Positions 1 to 6,737 of a DNA stretch of 27,530 bases are shown here, piece by piece; positions within the stretch are counted from its first letter, which is position 1, and each line of letters opens with the position of its first letter. Below the pieces are notes generated by a model. It saw only the letters and a list, made by a program, of their open reading frames with translations, had not been told where the DNA came from and made no database searches. The position numbers and the translations under genes are program-made. The stretch covers positions 1 to 27,530 of the forward strand of contig JBCCEV010000040.1 of NCBI GenBank assembly GCA_039030125.1. The letters are read 5' to 3'. This DNA comes from JBCCEV01 sp039030125. Its GTDB lineage: Bacteria; Pseudomonadota; Gammaproteobacteria; Ga0077536.

Positions 1-249
1 ATTGCGTCCTGCATGATCTCGCAGGGCGCAATCAATCACCAGCTCATTGAGTTCTGCGGTGAAACTTCGCACTGTATAGGACCGGGCGATCGGGCGATCG
101 CCCTGCGCTGGAAACATAAGTTTGACGTAGCCACCTTCAAACCCCTGCGGGAAATCATCCAGGCTTGCACCCGTCAGCCCGATGCGAAGCATATGGCTTG
201 ATAACGGCTCTAGCCGCGCCACGCTAACTTCTCTCAGCGCTTTTGACAT
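1..249 (-). CDS. Siderophore-interacting protein (FAD/NAD(P)H reductase), N-terminal part only
   Basis: The minus strand is open from an ATG at 249 to the left edge (83 codons). The translation begins MSKALREVSVARLEPLS and contains GDRPIARSYTVRSF at about residues 53-66. The R-x-Y-T pattern is the FAD-binding loop of siderophore-interacting proteins (ViuB/YqjH type), followed by ELVIDCAL, the next beta strand of the flavin-binding barrel. Family members reduce ferric siderophore complexes in the cytoplasm to release iron. The start is supported by AGAGG about 7 nt upstream; the SD sits in the loop of a 5-bp hairpin (251-265). A TATAAC sequence upstream could be a -10 box. The NAD(P)H-binding C-terminal domain lies outside the window. 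The family call is fairly secure from these motifs; the siderophore is unknown. Confidence 0.8.
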   Translation of the reverse strand, partial: MSKALREVSVARLEPLSSHMLRIGLTGASLDDFPQGFEGGYVKLMFPAQGDRPIARSYTVRSFTAELNELVIDCALRDHAGRN

Positions 250-402
250 TGCTCACCTCTTGAGCGATTTTAAAATTCTTACCGTTATAGTGCCTCATCT
301 AGGCTAGTCTCTGCTGCCACCATCTCATCCCAAGTCTGTTGCGACAACTTAGGCTGCAGATAGGTCTACTTTCCTAGTGAATCGACACGCGAGAAAAATC
401 CT

Positions 403-1173
403 ATGACGTCAACCACAGTTCGCTACCTTCACCACCCCACATCGCAGCCCTGTCGAGCGGTTCAACAGTTCATGCTTGAGGTCGGGATCCCCTATGAGGA
501 GGAGATCGTCGATATCTTAAGCGGCGCCAATGAGACCGCTGAGTTCAAAGCAAACTATAACCCAACCGGACAGATCCCGATCTTAGTCGACGGCGACACC
601 ACCATTTGGGAGAGCGCCGCCATTGCTTACTATCTCAATGAGCGGTTCGCTGCACCGAAACATTGGTTTGGCGAAACAGTCGCGCAGCGTGCTCGTGTGC
701 AACAGTACTTACATTGGCATTCAACAACGCTCAGACGCGGTGCCGGGGCTTTTTTCTACTCGCACTTTGCCTAGTGCATTTGGGGTGATCGCGATTACTC
801 AAAGGAAATCGATAAGGGACGTTTCGTACTGCTCGAATCCATGGGAATCATGGACCGATGGCTTGGCCATTCAGACTATCTGTGTGGGGCCGACATCAGT
901 TTCGCGGATCTTCAGGGATTCCACGAATTCGTCTCACACCAAGCCGGTGCAATTATCGACGACCAAACCTGGCAGCAGCACCCTAAACTTCGCGAATGGT
1001 TCGAACGCTTGGAACAACGCCCGCATGCCAAAACCGTTAGCCAAACTATCAAGCAAGTTGGCGCCATGCGCATCGCTGGCGATCAGATCAAGATGAGCCG
1101 ACGCACCTCGCTTGCCAAAGGCACCGAGATTTCCGGGGCGGGCACAATCGGTATCCCCTATTTCGAGAGTTGA
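403..1173 (+). pseudogene. Glutathione S-transferase (theta-like) interrupted by one in-frame TAG
   Basis: Residues 1-123 form a thioredoxin-like GST N-terminal domain: PTSQPCRAV near residue 12 carries the catalytic-Ser region, GQIPILVDG near 56 has the cis-Pro, and WESAAIAYYL near 69 has the glutathione-binding Glu-Ser. Codon 124 (772-774) is TAG. The same frame then continues without another stop to 1173, reading CIWGDRDYSKEIDKGRFVL and then a normal alpha-helical C-terminal domain (YLCGADISFADLQGFHEF). No frame change is needed, so this is a single nonsense codon rather than a frameshift. The upstream ORF alone would lack the substrate-binding domain. It is either a recently inactivated gene, a sequencing error, or a readthrough case. 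GSTs conjugate glutathione to electrophiles in the cytoplasm. The start ATG has only a weak GAGAAA-type SD. It is divergent from the siderophore-interacting gene. Confidence 0.8.
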
Positions 1174-1421
1174 TGCGCGAACGCGATCATGAAACCCGAT
1201 GGCATTTGCGGCTCGACCGGCTACATTGATTTTATTCACCCTAGCGGATCACGCGCGATAGTACCTTGACGGCTCTTTTCTCTCTAAGTCTCGGATTGAA
1301 TCCGTTATCAATGATCAAAGCGGTCTGGCCGCCACTGCGCGTTGCATTGATGACTTGGCGCATCGCGATTATTGGTGATCGGCGCAAGCCCGAATTCGCT
1401 ATCAATCGTTCGAGGTAATTT

Positions 1422-2183
1422 ATGGATCTTGGCTTAATCGGACGCCGCGCTCTGATAACGGGCGCATCAAAAGGTATCGGTGCGGCGACAGCCAAAAGCC
1501 TTGCGGCGGAAGGTTGCAAGGTGCATCTAGTATCGCGGACAGCGCGAGATCTTGAGCAACTGGTAAGTGAGATCAGCGATTCTTTCGGCGTGGAAGCGGG
1601 GTATACCGCTGCCGACTTGTCGCAGTCCGAACAAGTTACAGCGCTGTGCGCGGCGCATGACAGTATTGATATCTTAGTTAATAACGCAGGCGCGATACCG
1701 GCGGGGTCAATCGGGGCGGTCGATGAAGCGGCCTGGCGCGAGGCGTGGGATTTGAAAGTCTTCGGCTACATCAACATGTGTCGTTTGATGTATCAGAACA
1801 TGCGCGCGCGCGGTGGCGTCATTATTAACATCATCGGGGTTGGCGGCGAGCGACCCACACCTGCCTATGCCGCCGGCGCGGGTGGGAATGCAGCCTTGAT
1901 GGCATTGACGCGTGCTTTGGGGGGGGCCAGCGTCCGGGACGGGGTCCGGGTTGTGGGTATTAACCCGGGCGCAATTAAAACTGATCGATTAATCAATATG
2001 CATAAAACGATGGCGGCAGAAAAATTTGGCAACGCGGAGCGCTGGGAAGAGCTATTCGACCCAGAGTTCCCACCGGGCGAACCCGCGCATATCGCAGACA
2101 TGGTGGCGTTTTTAGCCTCTGATCGATCGTCGAATACAACTGGGACAATCATCACGATCGACGGCGGCTACTGCGCTCGCTGA
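1422..2183 (+). CDS. SDR family oxidoreductase with altered active site
   Basis: A 253-residue Rossmann-fold short-chain dehydrogenase/reductase. TGASKGIG (residues 13-20) binds the nucleotide, NNAG (87-90) is present, and NPGAIKTDR (181-189) and the C-terminal TIDGGY fit the family. The active site is unusual. Tyr149 in PTPAYAAGAGGNAAL is followed at the +4 position by Ala153, not the Lys of YxxxK, and the usual catalytic Ser position reads NIIG. A conserved-looking GNAAL follows. It may be an SDR subgroup with different proton relay or a non-redox role. GAGGT 6-7 nt before the ATG supports the start. It precedes an SCP2-like gene and an alpha/beta hydrolase on the same strand, suggesting lipid or acyl-CoA metabolism. 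Substrate unknown. Confidence 0.88.
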   Translation: MDLGLIGRRALITGASKGIGAATAKSLAAEGCKVHLVSRTARDLEQLVSEISDSFGVEAGYTAADLSQSEQVTALCAAHDSIDILVNNAGAIPAGSIGAVDEAAWREAWDLKVFGYINMCRLMYQNMRARGGVIINIIGVGGERPTPAYAAGAGGNAALMALTRALGGASVRDGVRVVGINPGAIKTDRLINMHKTMAAEKFGNAERWEELFDPEFPPGEPAHIADMVAFLASDRSSNTTGTIITIDGGYCAR

Positions 2184-2271
2184 TAACCACCCTTCGGTTT
2201 GGACGGGAAGCGAATTAAACCTTAGACTCAAGCTCACATCGTTTCACCATGCAGCATCGAGGGGAGAGCTC

Positions 2272-2652
2272 ATGGAATTTCCAAGCTTAGGCTTTGTACA
2301 AGCACTACAGACATCGTTAAACGCCAATAGCAAATTTAATACGGCCAGCCGCTGGTCAGACGTGAAGGTCGTGCTCGGCTTCGGCGACAAACGCTACTGG
2401 GTGAAATTGTACAGTGGCGAAATCATCGATGTGATGGAGTACTTTCCGATGGCTAACCCGCTAGGCTGGGACTACAGCATTAGTGCTTCGCTGGAGGTGT
2501 GGCAAGCACTGGGCGATGGTTCGAGAGCCCAGGGCCATTTACTCGATTCTGGCGCAATCACGGTTGATGGCGACCTGATACAGGCCAATCGGCTTTATGA
2601 GGCAACGCACCTGATGGTGATGGCGATACGCGAATTACTTGGCGGAAAATAG
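2272..2652 (+). CDS. SCP2 sterol-binding domain-like protein
   Basis: A 126-residue soluble protein with no signal peptide. The order of segments fits a stand-alone SCP2-like fold: N-terminal helix (FVQALQTSLNAN), strands around VVLGFGDKRYWVKLYSGEI, WDYSISASLEVWQAL, a DSGAITVDGDL strand, and a closing helix (HLMVMAIRELLGGK). Family members bind or present lipid-like ligands in the cytoplasm. A strong GGGGAG SD precedes the ATG. The stop is 11 nt before the start of the alpha/beta hydrolase gene, so the two are very likely co-transcribed and translationally coupled. The assignment rests on fold-like pattern, length and context rather than a diagnostic motif. Confidence 0.65.
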   Translation: MEFPSLGFVQALQTSLNANSKFNTASRWSDVKVVLGFGDKRYWVKLYSGEIIDVMEYFPMANPLGWDYSISASLEVWQALGDGSRAQGHLLDSGAITVDGDLIQANRLYEATHLMVMAIRELLGGK

Positions 2653-2663
2653 GAGCGGAATTG

Positions 2664-3479
2664 ATGACTCATGAAATTACCGGACGTTACGCGACCGTAC
2701 AAAATACCCGCGCCTATTACGATGAATGCGGTAGCGGTATTCCATTGATCTGCATTCACATGGGTTGGGCATGTTCGTTGCAGTGGCAGTACTTCATGCC
2801 GATCATGGCGGATGCAGGTTTTCACGTTATCGCGCCTGATCTACCGGGTCACGCAAAGTCCTACCCCGTGTCATGGAAGCCGTTTAACAAAATGCGCGAC
2901 TATGCCGAATGGGTTTGGGATTTCTCTCAAGCGGTGTGCGCAGGCGAGAAACCGGTGATCTGTGGCAGCGGGATCGGTGGCGATATGACGCTGCAGATTG
3001 CTTGCCATCACCCAGATGGGATCCGGGCCGGGATGTGTTTTGAATCAGCAGCCTCGACCGGATCAATCTCTTTTCTATCAGGGTTTACGGATCCGCATTC
3101 TTTCCCGGGATTCCCTGCTCTGGTCGATAATGCTTCGACTTCGGCGATGTTTTTTCCGTGCGAGGAACGCAAGGTAATCGAGTCGAAGTGGCAACACCGC
3201 GCCACCTACCAAGAAACCTGTGTGGCCGATATGGACGCGTGGAATGATCATGACGTGCGTGATCATCTAAACGATATTCAATGCCCGATTTTCATGTTCA
3301 AAGGCGAGGCTGACTACCATATTCCTGATCAAGACGTCTTGGATACGATTAAAGCGATCCCAAATGGTTTAGCCGAAGGCGGTATTGCCGAAGGCATGGG
3401 TCACCTCATAATGATGGAAGATCCTGAAGGCCTCGCCGAGGCCTGCTTGGGTTTTCTAAAACGACGCAAAATTGTTTGA
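2664..3479 (+). CDS. Alpha/beta-hydrolase fold protein without canonical nucleophile Ser
   Basis: A 271-residue alpha/beta-hydrolase fold protein. HMGWACS (32-38) is the oxyanion-hole region, APDLPGHAKS (57-66) a typical strand-4 segment, GEADYHIP (214-221) supplies a plausible catalytic Asp217, and GMGHLIMMEDP (244-254) supplies His247. The nucleophile elbow reads CGSGIGGD (100-107). When aligned with the usual G-x-S-x-G-G, the Ser position is Gly103, and Ser102 lies one residue early. The protein may be non-hydrolytic, use another mechanism (as in some cofactor-free C-C cleaving or oxygenase members), or use the shifted Ser. I chose the ATG at 2664 with AGGAG 8 nt upstream rather than the TTG at 2661. 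It is the last gene of the SDR/SCP2 group and converges on the lipoprotein gene. Confidence 0.85.
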   Translation: MTHEITGRYATVQNTRAYYDECGSGIPLICIHMGWACSLQWQYFMPIMADAGFHVIAPDLPGHAKSYPVSWKPFNKMRDYAEWVWDFSQAVCAGEKPVICGSGIGGDMTLQIACHHPDGIRAGMCFESAASTGSISFLSGFTDPHSFPGFPALVDNASTSAMFFPCEERKVIESKWQHRATYQETCVADMDAWNDHDVRDHLNDIQCPIFMFKGEADYHIPDQDVLDTIKAIPNGLAEGGIAEGMGHLIMMEDPEGLAEACLGFLKRRKIV

Positions 3480-3500
3480 GGCGTTAAGTCCTACCAGACC

Positions 3501-4085
3501 TTATTCAACCGAGGCGCCGCGCAACATGCTGCGGGCCGAAGGTAAAATCTTGTCGAAATAATGAAGGGCGGCCGCCTGGAAGACGACGACGTTGAGCGTC
3601 TCGTTTTTGATCGCACCGATAACATAGGCCCGCCGCTTAAGCTCATCAGGCGTGATGTAGCGAAATTCAAACTCAAATCCCGGTTGTCCGCCAAAGGTCA
3701 CCGGGGCAAGTTCGCCAGACTCGCTGATATTCGCTGAAAGTTCGACCGCAAAAGTCTTTTCAACCATTTCGACCAATTCGTGTGGGAGCATGTCCGAGGC
3801 ATAAGTGGGGTAGCTCTTATCCTCCTTGCCCTGAGAGCTCAGCAGAGCTTCGCCATCTTTGACGTCAACGAAGAAAGTAAGTGAGTCCAATGTTACGCCA
3901 TTGACGGTCCAGGTCGGTTTACGTCCGATGGAATGCGTCTTGGGAACCTCATTCCATTGTTGCGTCGGATTAACGCCGAGTGGCCCGATCTGTTGTTGCG
4001 TGTTCTCGACAACCGCATACTGTGGAGCGCAAGCGGCTAAGCCCAATAGCAGCGCAATGATCCCTGAGCGCAAGATCGGTCCCAT
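3501..4085 (-). CDS. Putative lipoprotein (unknown function)
   Basis: A 194-residue protein with a type II signal peptide: MGPILRSG, a hydrophobic run, and the lipobox LAAC ending at Cys19. The mature part has mixed alpha/beta composition with PTWTVNGVTLDSLTFFVDVKDGE and a C-terminal half containing FGGQPGFEFEFRY and NVVVFQAAALHYFDKILPSA. I do not recognise a named family. Its ATG is 2 nt after the stop of the M48 protease gene, so it is the last gene of a three-gene operon of lipoprotein, M48 protease and lipoprotein. Its likely location is the inner leaflet of the outer membrane. A role as partner or substrate of the protease is inference. Confidence 0.8.
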   Translation of the reverse strand: MGPILRSGIIALLLGLAACAPQYAVVENTQQQIGPLGVNPTQQWNEVPKTHSIGRKPTWTVNGVTLDSLTFFVDVKDGEALLSSQGKEDKSYPTYASDMLPHELVEMVEKTFAVELSANISESGELAPVTFGGQPGFEFEFRYITPDELKRRAYVIGAIKNETLNVVVFQAAALHYFDKILPSARSMLRGASVE

Positions 4086-4087
4086 AG

Positions 4088-5272
4088 TTAATACTCCAGA
4101 TAGAATTCAATCATTTTTCGATCTTTCGCTTCAGGCTGAAGCGAAAGATACTCCCGGAAGCGCGCTTTTGCGGCATCTAAGTTCTTATTCTTCAATTCGA
4201 TCATCCCCAGTGCCCGATACGCCTGCGGTGTGGGCGAGTCGCTCGAGATCGCTTGCCTGAAGTACGCAGCCGCACGATCTCTATCTCCCTCCTCATTTCT
4301 GGAGCGATATAATTCGCCGAGGAAGAAAGACACAATGGACTGATCGTGCTCGCCGCTCTGCAGTTGCTCGAGTACGAACCTTGAGCGACCAAAATCTCCG
4401 GTGTTCAACTGGTCCTCAAGCACTGTGAAAAGCAATGGATTGATCGCCTGTGCGAAGTCGGTAGCGCCTTGCTCATGGAGCTGCTCGTGCTCAGTTAAAT
4501 CATTTGCATAGGACGCGAGGGTTTCCAATCTTTTTGAGGGACTAGGGTGCGAAGAGAAAAACAATGAGCCGCTGGATTTCTTCTGAGTCGCGGAATCTTC
4601 CTCTTTGAGAATTTGCCCCCAAACAAGAGAAGCCTGATCAACGTCGTATCCCGCCGTGTCGAGCAACTGGATACCAAACTTGTCAGCCTCGGACTCGTGT
4701 GACCGGCTGTAGGAGAAAATACTGGCTAGCAAAGCAAAATTGCCAACACTGGACGCCAGGTTCGCGATGTCAGGAGAAACACCGCCCGCCGCTACCGCAC
4801 CACCTAGGCCCAACGCAATGACCGTCGAAAACGTCGCTTTCATTTTTAAATCTTCGTAACGCTGAAGACTGTGTCTGCGAAGGTAGTGACCGATTTCATG
4901 GCCAATAATCGCGGCCAACTGCGCCTCGTTGCGGACCCGGATCAGCAAACCGGTCCAAATTTGCATCATTCCATTTGGAGCCATGGTTGCATTGAAGTGC
5001 GGCGTTCGAATCACGTAAACCCGGATATCGCCGCAATAACTTTCAACCAAACGACAAACGATATCCATCAGATATCGATTCAGATCGGGCCGGTCGATCA
5101 GCAGCGGGGAGCGCTGCAAGTCCTCTTCGGCATTGGCCATGACCATCCACAAACCACCCTCCAGTTCGTGAGTGCTCGGAGCGAAACCCGGCTTTACAAG
5201 ACTCGGTAGTTGCTCGAATCCGTGCGCCTGGATCGCGCAAGTAATGAGAAGCGCCGATACTAGAACGCGCAT
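4088..5272 (-). CDS. Secreted M48-family zinc metalloprotease with TPR-like tail (BepA/LoiP-like)
   Basis: A 394-residue protein with an N-terminal signal peptide (about residues 1-18), so the protease acts in the periplasm or at the outer membrane. HEIGH at 125-129 is the zinc site and catalytic Glu; SHESEADKFG at 191-200 provides the third ligand, most likely Glu193. FFSSHPSPSKRLETL near 245 matches the conserved His-Pro segment after the protease domain. The last 100 residues look like TPR helices (AAAYFRQAISS, AYRALGMIELKN, AKARFREYLSLQP). This is the layout of BepA, which degrades or assists outer-membrane proteins. The middle contains Gly/Ala-rich helices (153-186). It is flanked by two lipoprotein genes with gaps of 2 and 11 nt. 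Family assignment is strong; orthology to bepA itself is not shown. Confidence 0.93.
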   Translation of the reverse strand: MRVLVSALLITCAIQAHGFEQLPSLVKPGFAPSTHELEGGLWMVMANAEEDLQRSPLLIDRPDLNRYLMDIVCRLVESYCGDIRVYVIRTPHFNATMAPNGMMQIWTGLLIRVRNEAQLAAIIGHEIGHYLRRHSLQRYEDLKMKATFSTVIALGLGGAVAAGGVSPDIANLASSVGNFALLASIFSYSRSHESEADKFGIQLLDTAGYDVDQASLVWGQILKEEDSATQKKSSGSLFFSSHPSPSKRLETLASYANDLTEHEQLHEQGATDFAQAINPLLFTVLEDQLNTGDFGRSRFVLEQLQSGEHDQSIVSFFLGELYRSRNEEGDRDRAAAYFRQAISSDSPTPQAYRALGMIELKNKNLDAAKARFREYLSLQPEAKDRKMIEFYLEY

Positions 5273-5283
5273 CTAAAATAGCC

Positions 5284-5997
5284 TTATCGAGGCATCCCGG
5301 TGAGCAGCATTTCAACCGACTTCTTCGCTGGTTCGGCGGTGCGCAGATCGCCGCCCGCGCGATTGAGGTGATTGAACCAGACAATATCGCCGTTCGTGAG
5401 ATCCACCAAGGATGCAAACCCGACCTGCGAACCGCCGGCTGGCATATAACCGGTTAGCGCCGCCGCAATCACCTGAACGGCAACTCTTCCGGCACTGCTA
5501 TAGCTGTCCCTGGCGTATAAGAACAAGGCGTAATTAGCATCGGTGCGGGCTTTAAGCTTTTGCGCCGTTGTCCCCAAAGACCAATCGAATTTATCTTTTT
5601 TCGACTGTAGCGGGACGATGTATTTATGAAGCAGGATGGCTTCGCCCACAGCACCGTGAAGCTTTTCCAAATCGTTAAGTGCGTCAAAATCCGCGTCGCC
5701 CTTTTCGGGCTGCACGTAATCCACAAAATTTATGCCGTTGGCGACCGTCGGATCCTTGAGCGCTGAACGCATGTATTGTTCAGCGGATTTCGTCCACTCG
5801 GCTTTTGGCTCCTCGACACCGCTCGCGGTTAAAAGTGAGAGCTGAACATCGATGGGCATCAACGCAATCGTTTTCTCTTTATCGACCGAGGGAGTGAGTG
5901 TTTTTATGGAAGAAAAGTTGGTCGGCTGGGCGGCGCATCCGGCGAGCACCACACCAATGAAGCCGATTGAAAGTAACCTGGACAGTTTCCCTGACAT
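5284..5997 (-). CDS. Putative lipoprotein, first gene of the M48 operon
   Basis: The protein is 237 residues from the ATG at 5997. I prefer this to the ATG four codons upstream (6009) because GGAGAAGG lies directly before it. The signal peptide ends in the lipobox LAGC (Cys21), with Ala after Cys, which predicts sorting to the outer membrane. The mature part includes KTIALMPIDVQLSLLTASG, a helical centre, and the C-terminal SLVDLTNGDIVWFNHL, a strand pattern seen in periplasmic lipoproteins of the CsgG/GNA1162-like kind (function inferred only loosely). It is 11 nt upstream of the protease gene, so co-expression is expected. I do not assign a function. Confidence 0.8.
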   Translation of the reverse strand: MSGKLSRLLSIGFIGVVLAGCAAQPTNFSSIKTLTPSVDKEKTIALMPIDVQLSLLTASGVEEPKAEWTKSAEQYMRSALKDPTVANGINFVDYVQPEKGDADFDALNDLEKLHGAVGEAILLHKYIVPLQSKKDKFDWSLGTTAQKLKARTDANYALFLYARDSYSSAGRVAVQVIAAALTGYMPAGGSQVGFASLVDLTNGDIVWFNHLNRAGGDLRTAEPAKKSVEMLLTGMPR

Positions 5998-6139
5998 GCC
6001 CTTCTCCATGTTTTACGTTTGCGGGCCCAGAGCGCTGAAGCCCAGCATGATGAGCCTATTATCGAACTAGCGCGCTGTCGAGCGTTGCGCCGACTTGGTA
6101 TTGATCCGGCACACTTTTCGAAATAGCAAAAAGGACGTG

Positions 6140-6421
6140 CTAATCCGTGCGCGAGGTAATTTCCAGCAAATGGAACCCGAATTGCGTTTGCACCGGTCCG
6201 TGCACAACACCAACATCACCGCTAAAGACGACCTTGTCGAATTCCGGCACCATCATGCCGGGTCCGAACGTCCCTAAATCTCCGCCTTGCGCGCTGGAGG
6301 GACAGGTCGAGTGCTGCCTCGCGACGTCGGCAAAATCGGCGCCAGCGGCAATCTCTTGCTTGAGTGTTTCGCACTGTGCCTCGGTCTCGACCAAGATATG
6401 ACGGGCTGCTGCCTGGGCCAT
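6140..6421 (-). CDS. ppiC: PpiC-type peptidyl-prolyl cis-trans isomerase (parvulin)
   Basis: A 93-residue single-domain parvulin, the same length as E. coli PpiC. It shows ARHILVETEAQCETLKQEI at the N-terminus, GADFADVARQHSTCPS, GGDLGTFGPGMMVPEFDKVVF and the closing GPVQTQFGFHLLEI. These are the expected active-site and fold segments of rotamases, which speed proline isomerisation during folding. There is no signal peptide, so it is cytoplasmic. I chose the ATG at 6421 with AAGGA 8 nt upstream; the frame is open further upstream, but that extension (rich in Arg/Gln/Val) is not parvulin-like. The SD forms one arm of an imperfect palindrome (6431-6458). It probably has its own promoter: 142 nt separate it from the downstream lipoprotein gene. 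Confidence 0.92.
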   Translation of the reverse strand: MAQAAARHILVETEAQCETLKQEIAAGADFADVARQHSTCPSSAQGGDLGTFGPGMMVPEFDKVVFSGDVGVVHGPVQTQFGFHLLEITSRTD

Positions 6422-6430
6422 TTTTTCTAT

Positions 6431-6458
6431 CCTTAAGGTTTGAATTCGAACCTCAAGG
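6431..6458 (-). promoter_or_regulatory. 28-bp imperfect palindrome overlapping the ppiC ribosome binding site
   Basis: The sequence is symmetric about GAATTC (6442-6447). Outward arms GGTT/AACC and CCTT/AAGG match; 12 of 14 base pairs are complementary, with mismatches only at 6435/6454 and 6441/6448 (the latter can be a G-U pair in RNA). On the ppiC transcript the 3' arm contains the AAGG of the Shine-Dalgarno. It could be an operator for a dimeric regulator or an RNA hairpin that hides the SD. Seen directly; the role is inferred. Confidence 0.5.
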
Positions 6459-6560
6459 TAACGCACTTGCCGCTGGCGCGGAAGTAACGTCATCAGATTA
6501 GCGCATCTTCATGAAACAAGAAGGCCAAAAAAAAGCGGTGAGTTTCTGGAGGTGGGATTT

Positions 6561-6589
6561 CTGCCCTAGGCACGACCCTGCCCTAGGCA
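6561..6589. repeat. Two direct copies of CTGCCCTAGGCA, 17 bp apart
   Basis: Perfect 12-mers at 6561-6572 and 6578-6589, each centred on the palindrome CCTAGG. A spacing of 17 bp start to start is about 1.6 helical turns. This could be paired protein-binding sites upstream of ppiC, or chance. CTAG-containing words are generally rare in enterobacterial-type genomes, which makes the pair noticeable. Confidence 0.4.
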
Positions 6590-6737
6590 ATCCCTGCACA
6601 ATGGCCGCCGAGCCGCATGGCCTCCAAGCTGGCCGATGACCTAACGCGAAAGTGTGAAGCGCAATTGCCGCAACAGGCGGCACGAGAAACTTGGCATGGT
6701 TGCCATAAGCCTGCGGTCTGCAGCATGCAATAAGACG

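Larger units (their letters stand above)
6422..6737. other. Intergenic region of 316 bp between ppiC and the acyl-CoA dehydrogenase pair
   Basis: I find no supported gene here on either strand. It holds the ppiC leader with its palindrome, a run of eight A's near 6528-6536, and two copies of a 12-mer around CCTAGG (6561-6589). The remainder looks unremarkable. It lies upstream of ppiC and downstream of the minus-strand acyl-CoA dehydrogenase genes, so it should carry the ppiC promoter and possibly a terminator for the dehydrogenases, but no clear -10/-35 pair or stem with T-run is visible. Confidence 0.6.

Noticed and set aside
92..103. 12-bp palindrome GGGCGATCGCCC
   Set aside because: It lies inside the flavoprotein coding sequence and encodes conserved residues, so an operator role is not supported.
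13..201. Plus-strand ORF at the left edge
   Set aside because: The minus strand reads as a siderophore-interacting protein with FAD-binding motif; the plus ORF is its shadow.
1241..1519. Minus-strand 92-codon ORF before and into the SDR gene
   Set aside because: It overlaps the nucleotide-binding motif of the SDR on the other strand and has no SD or domain.
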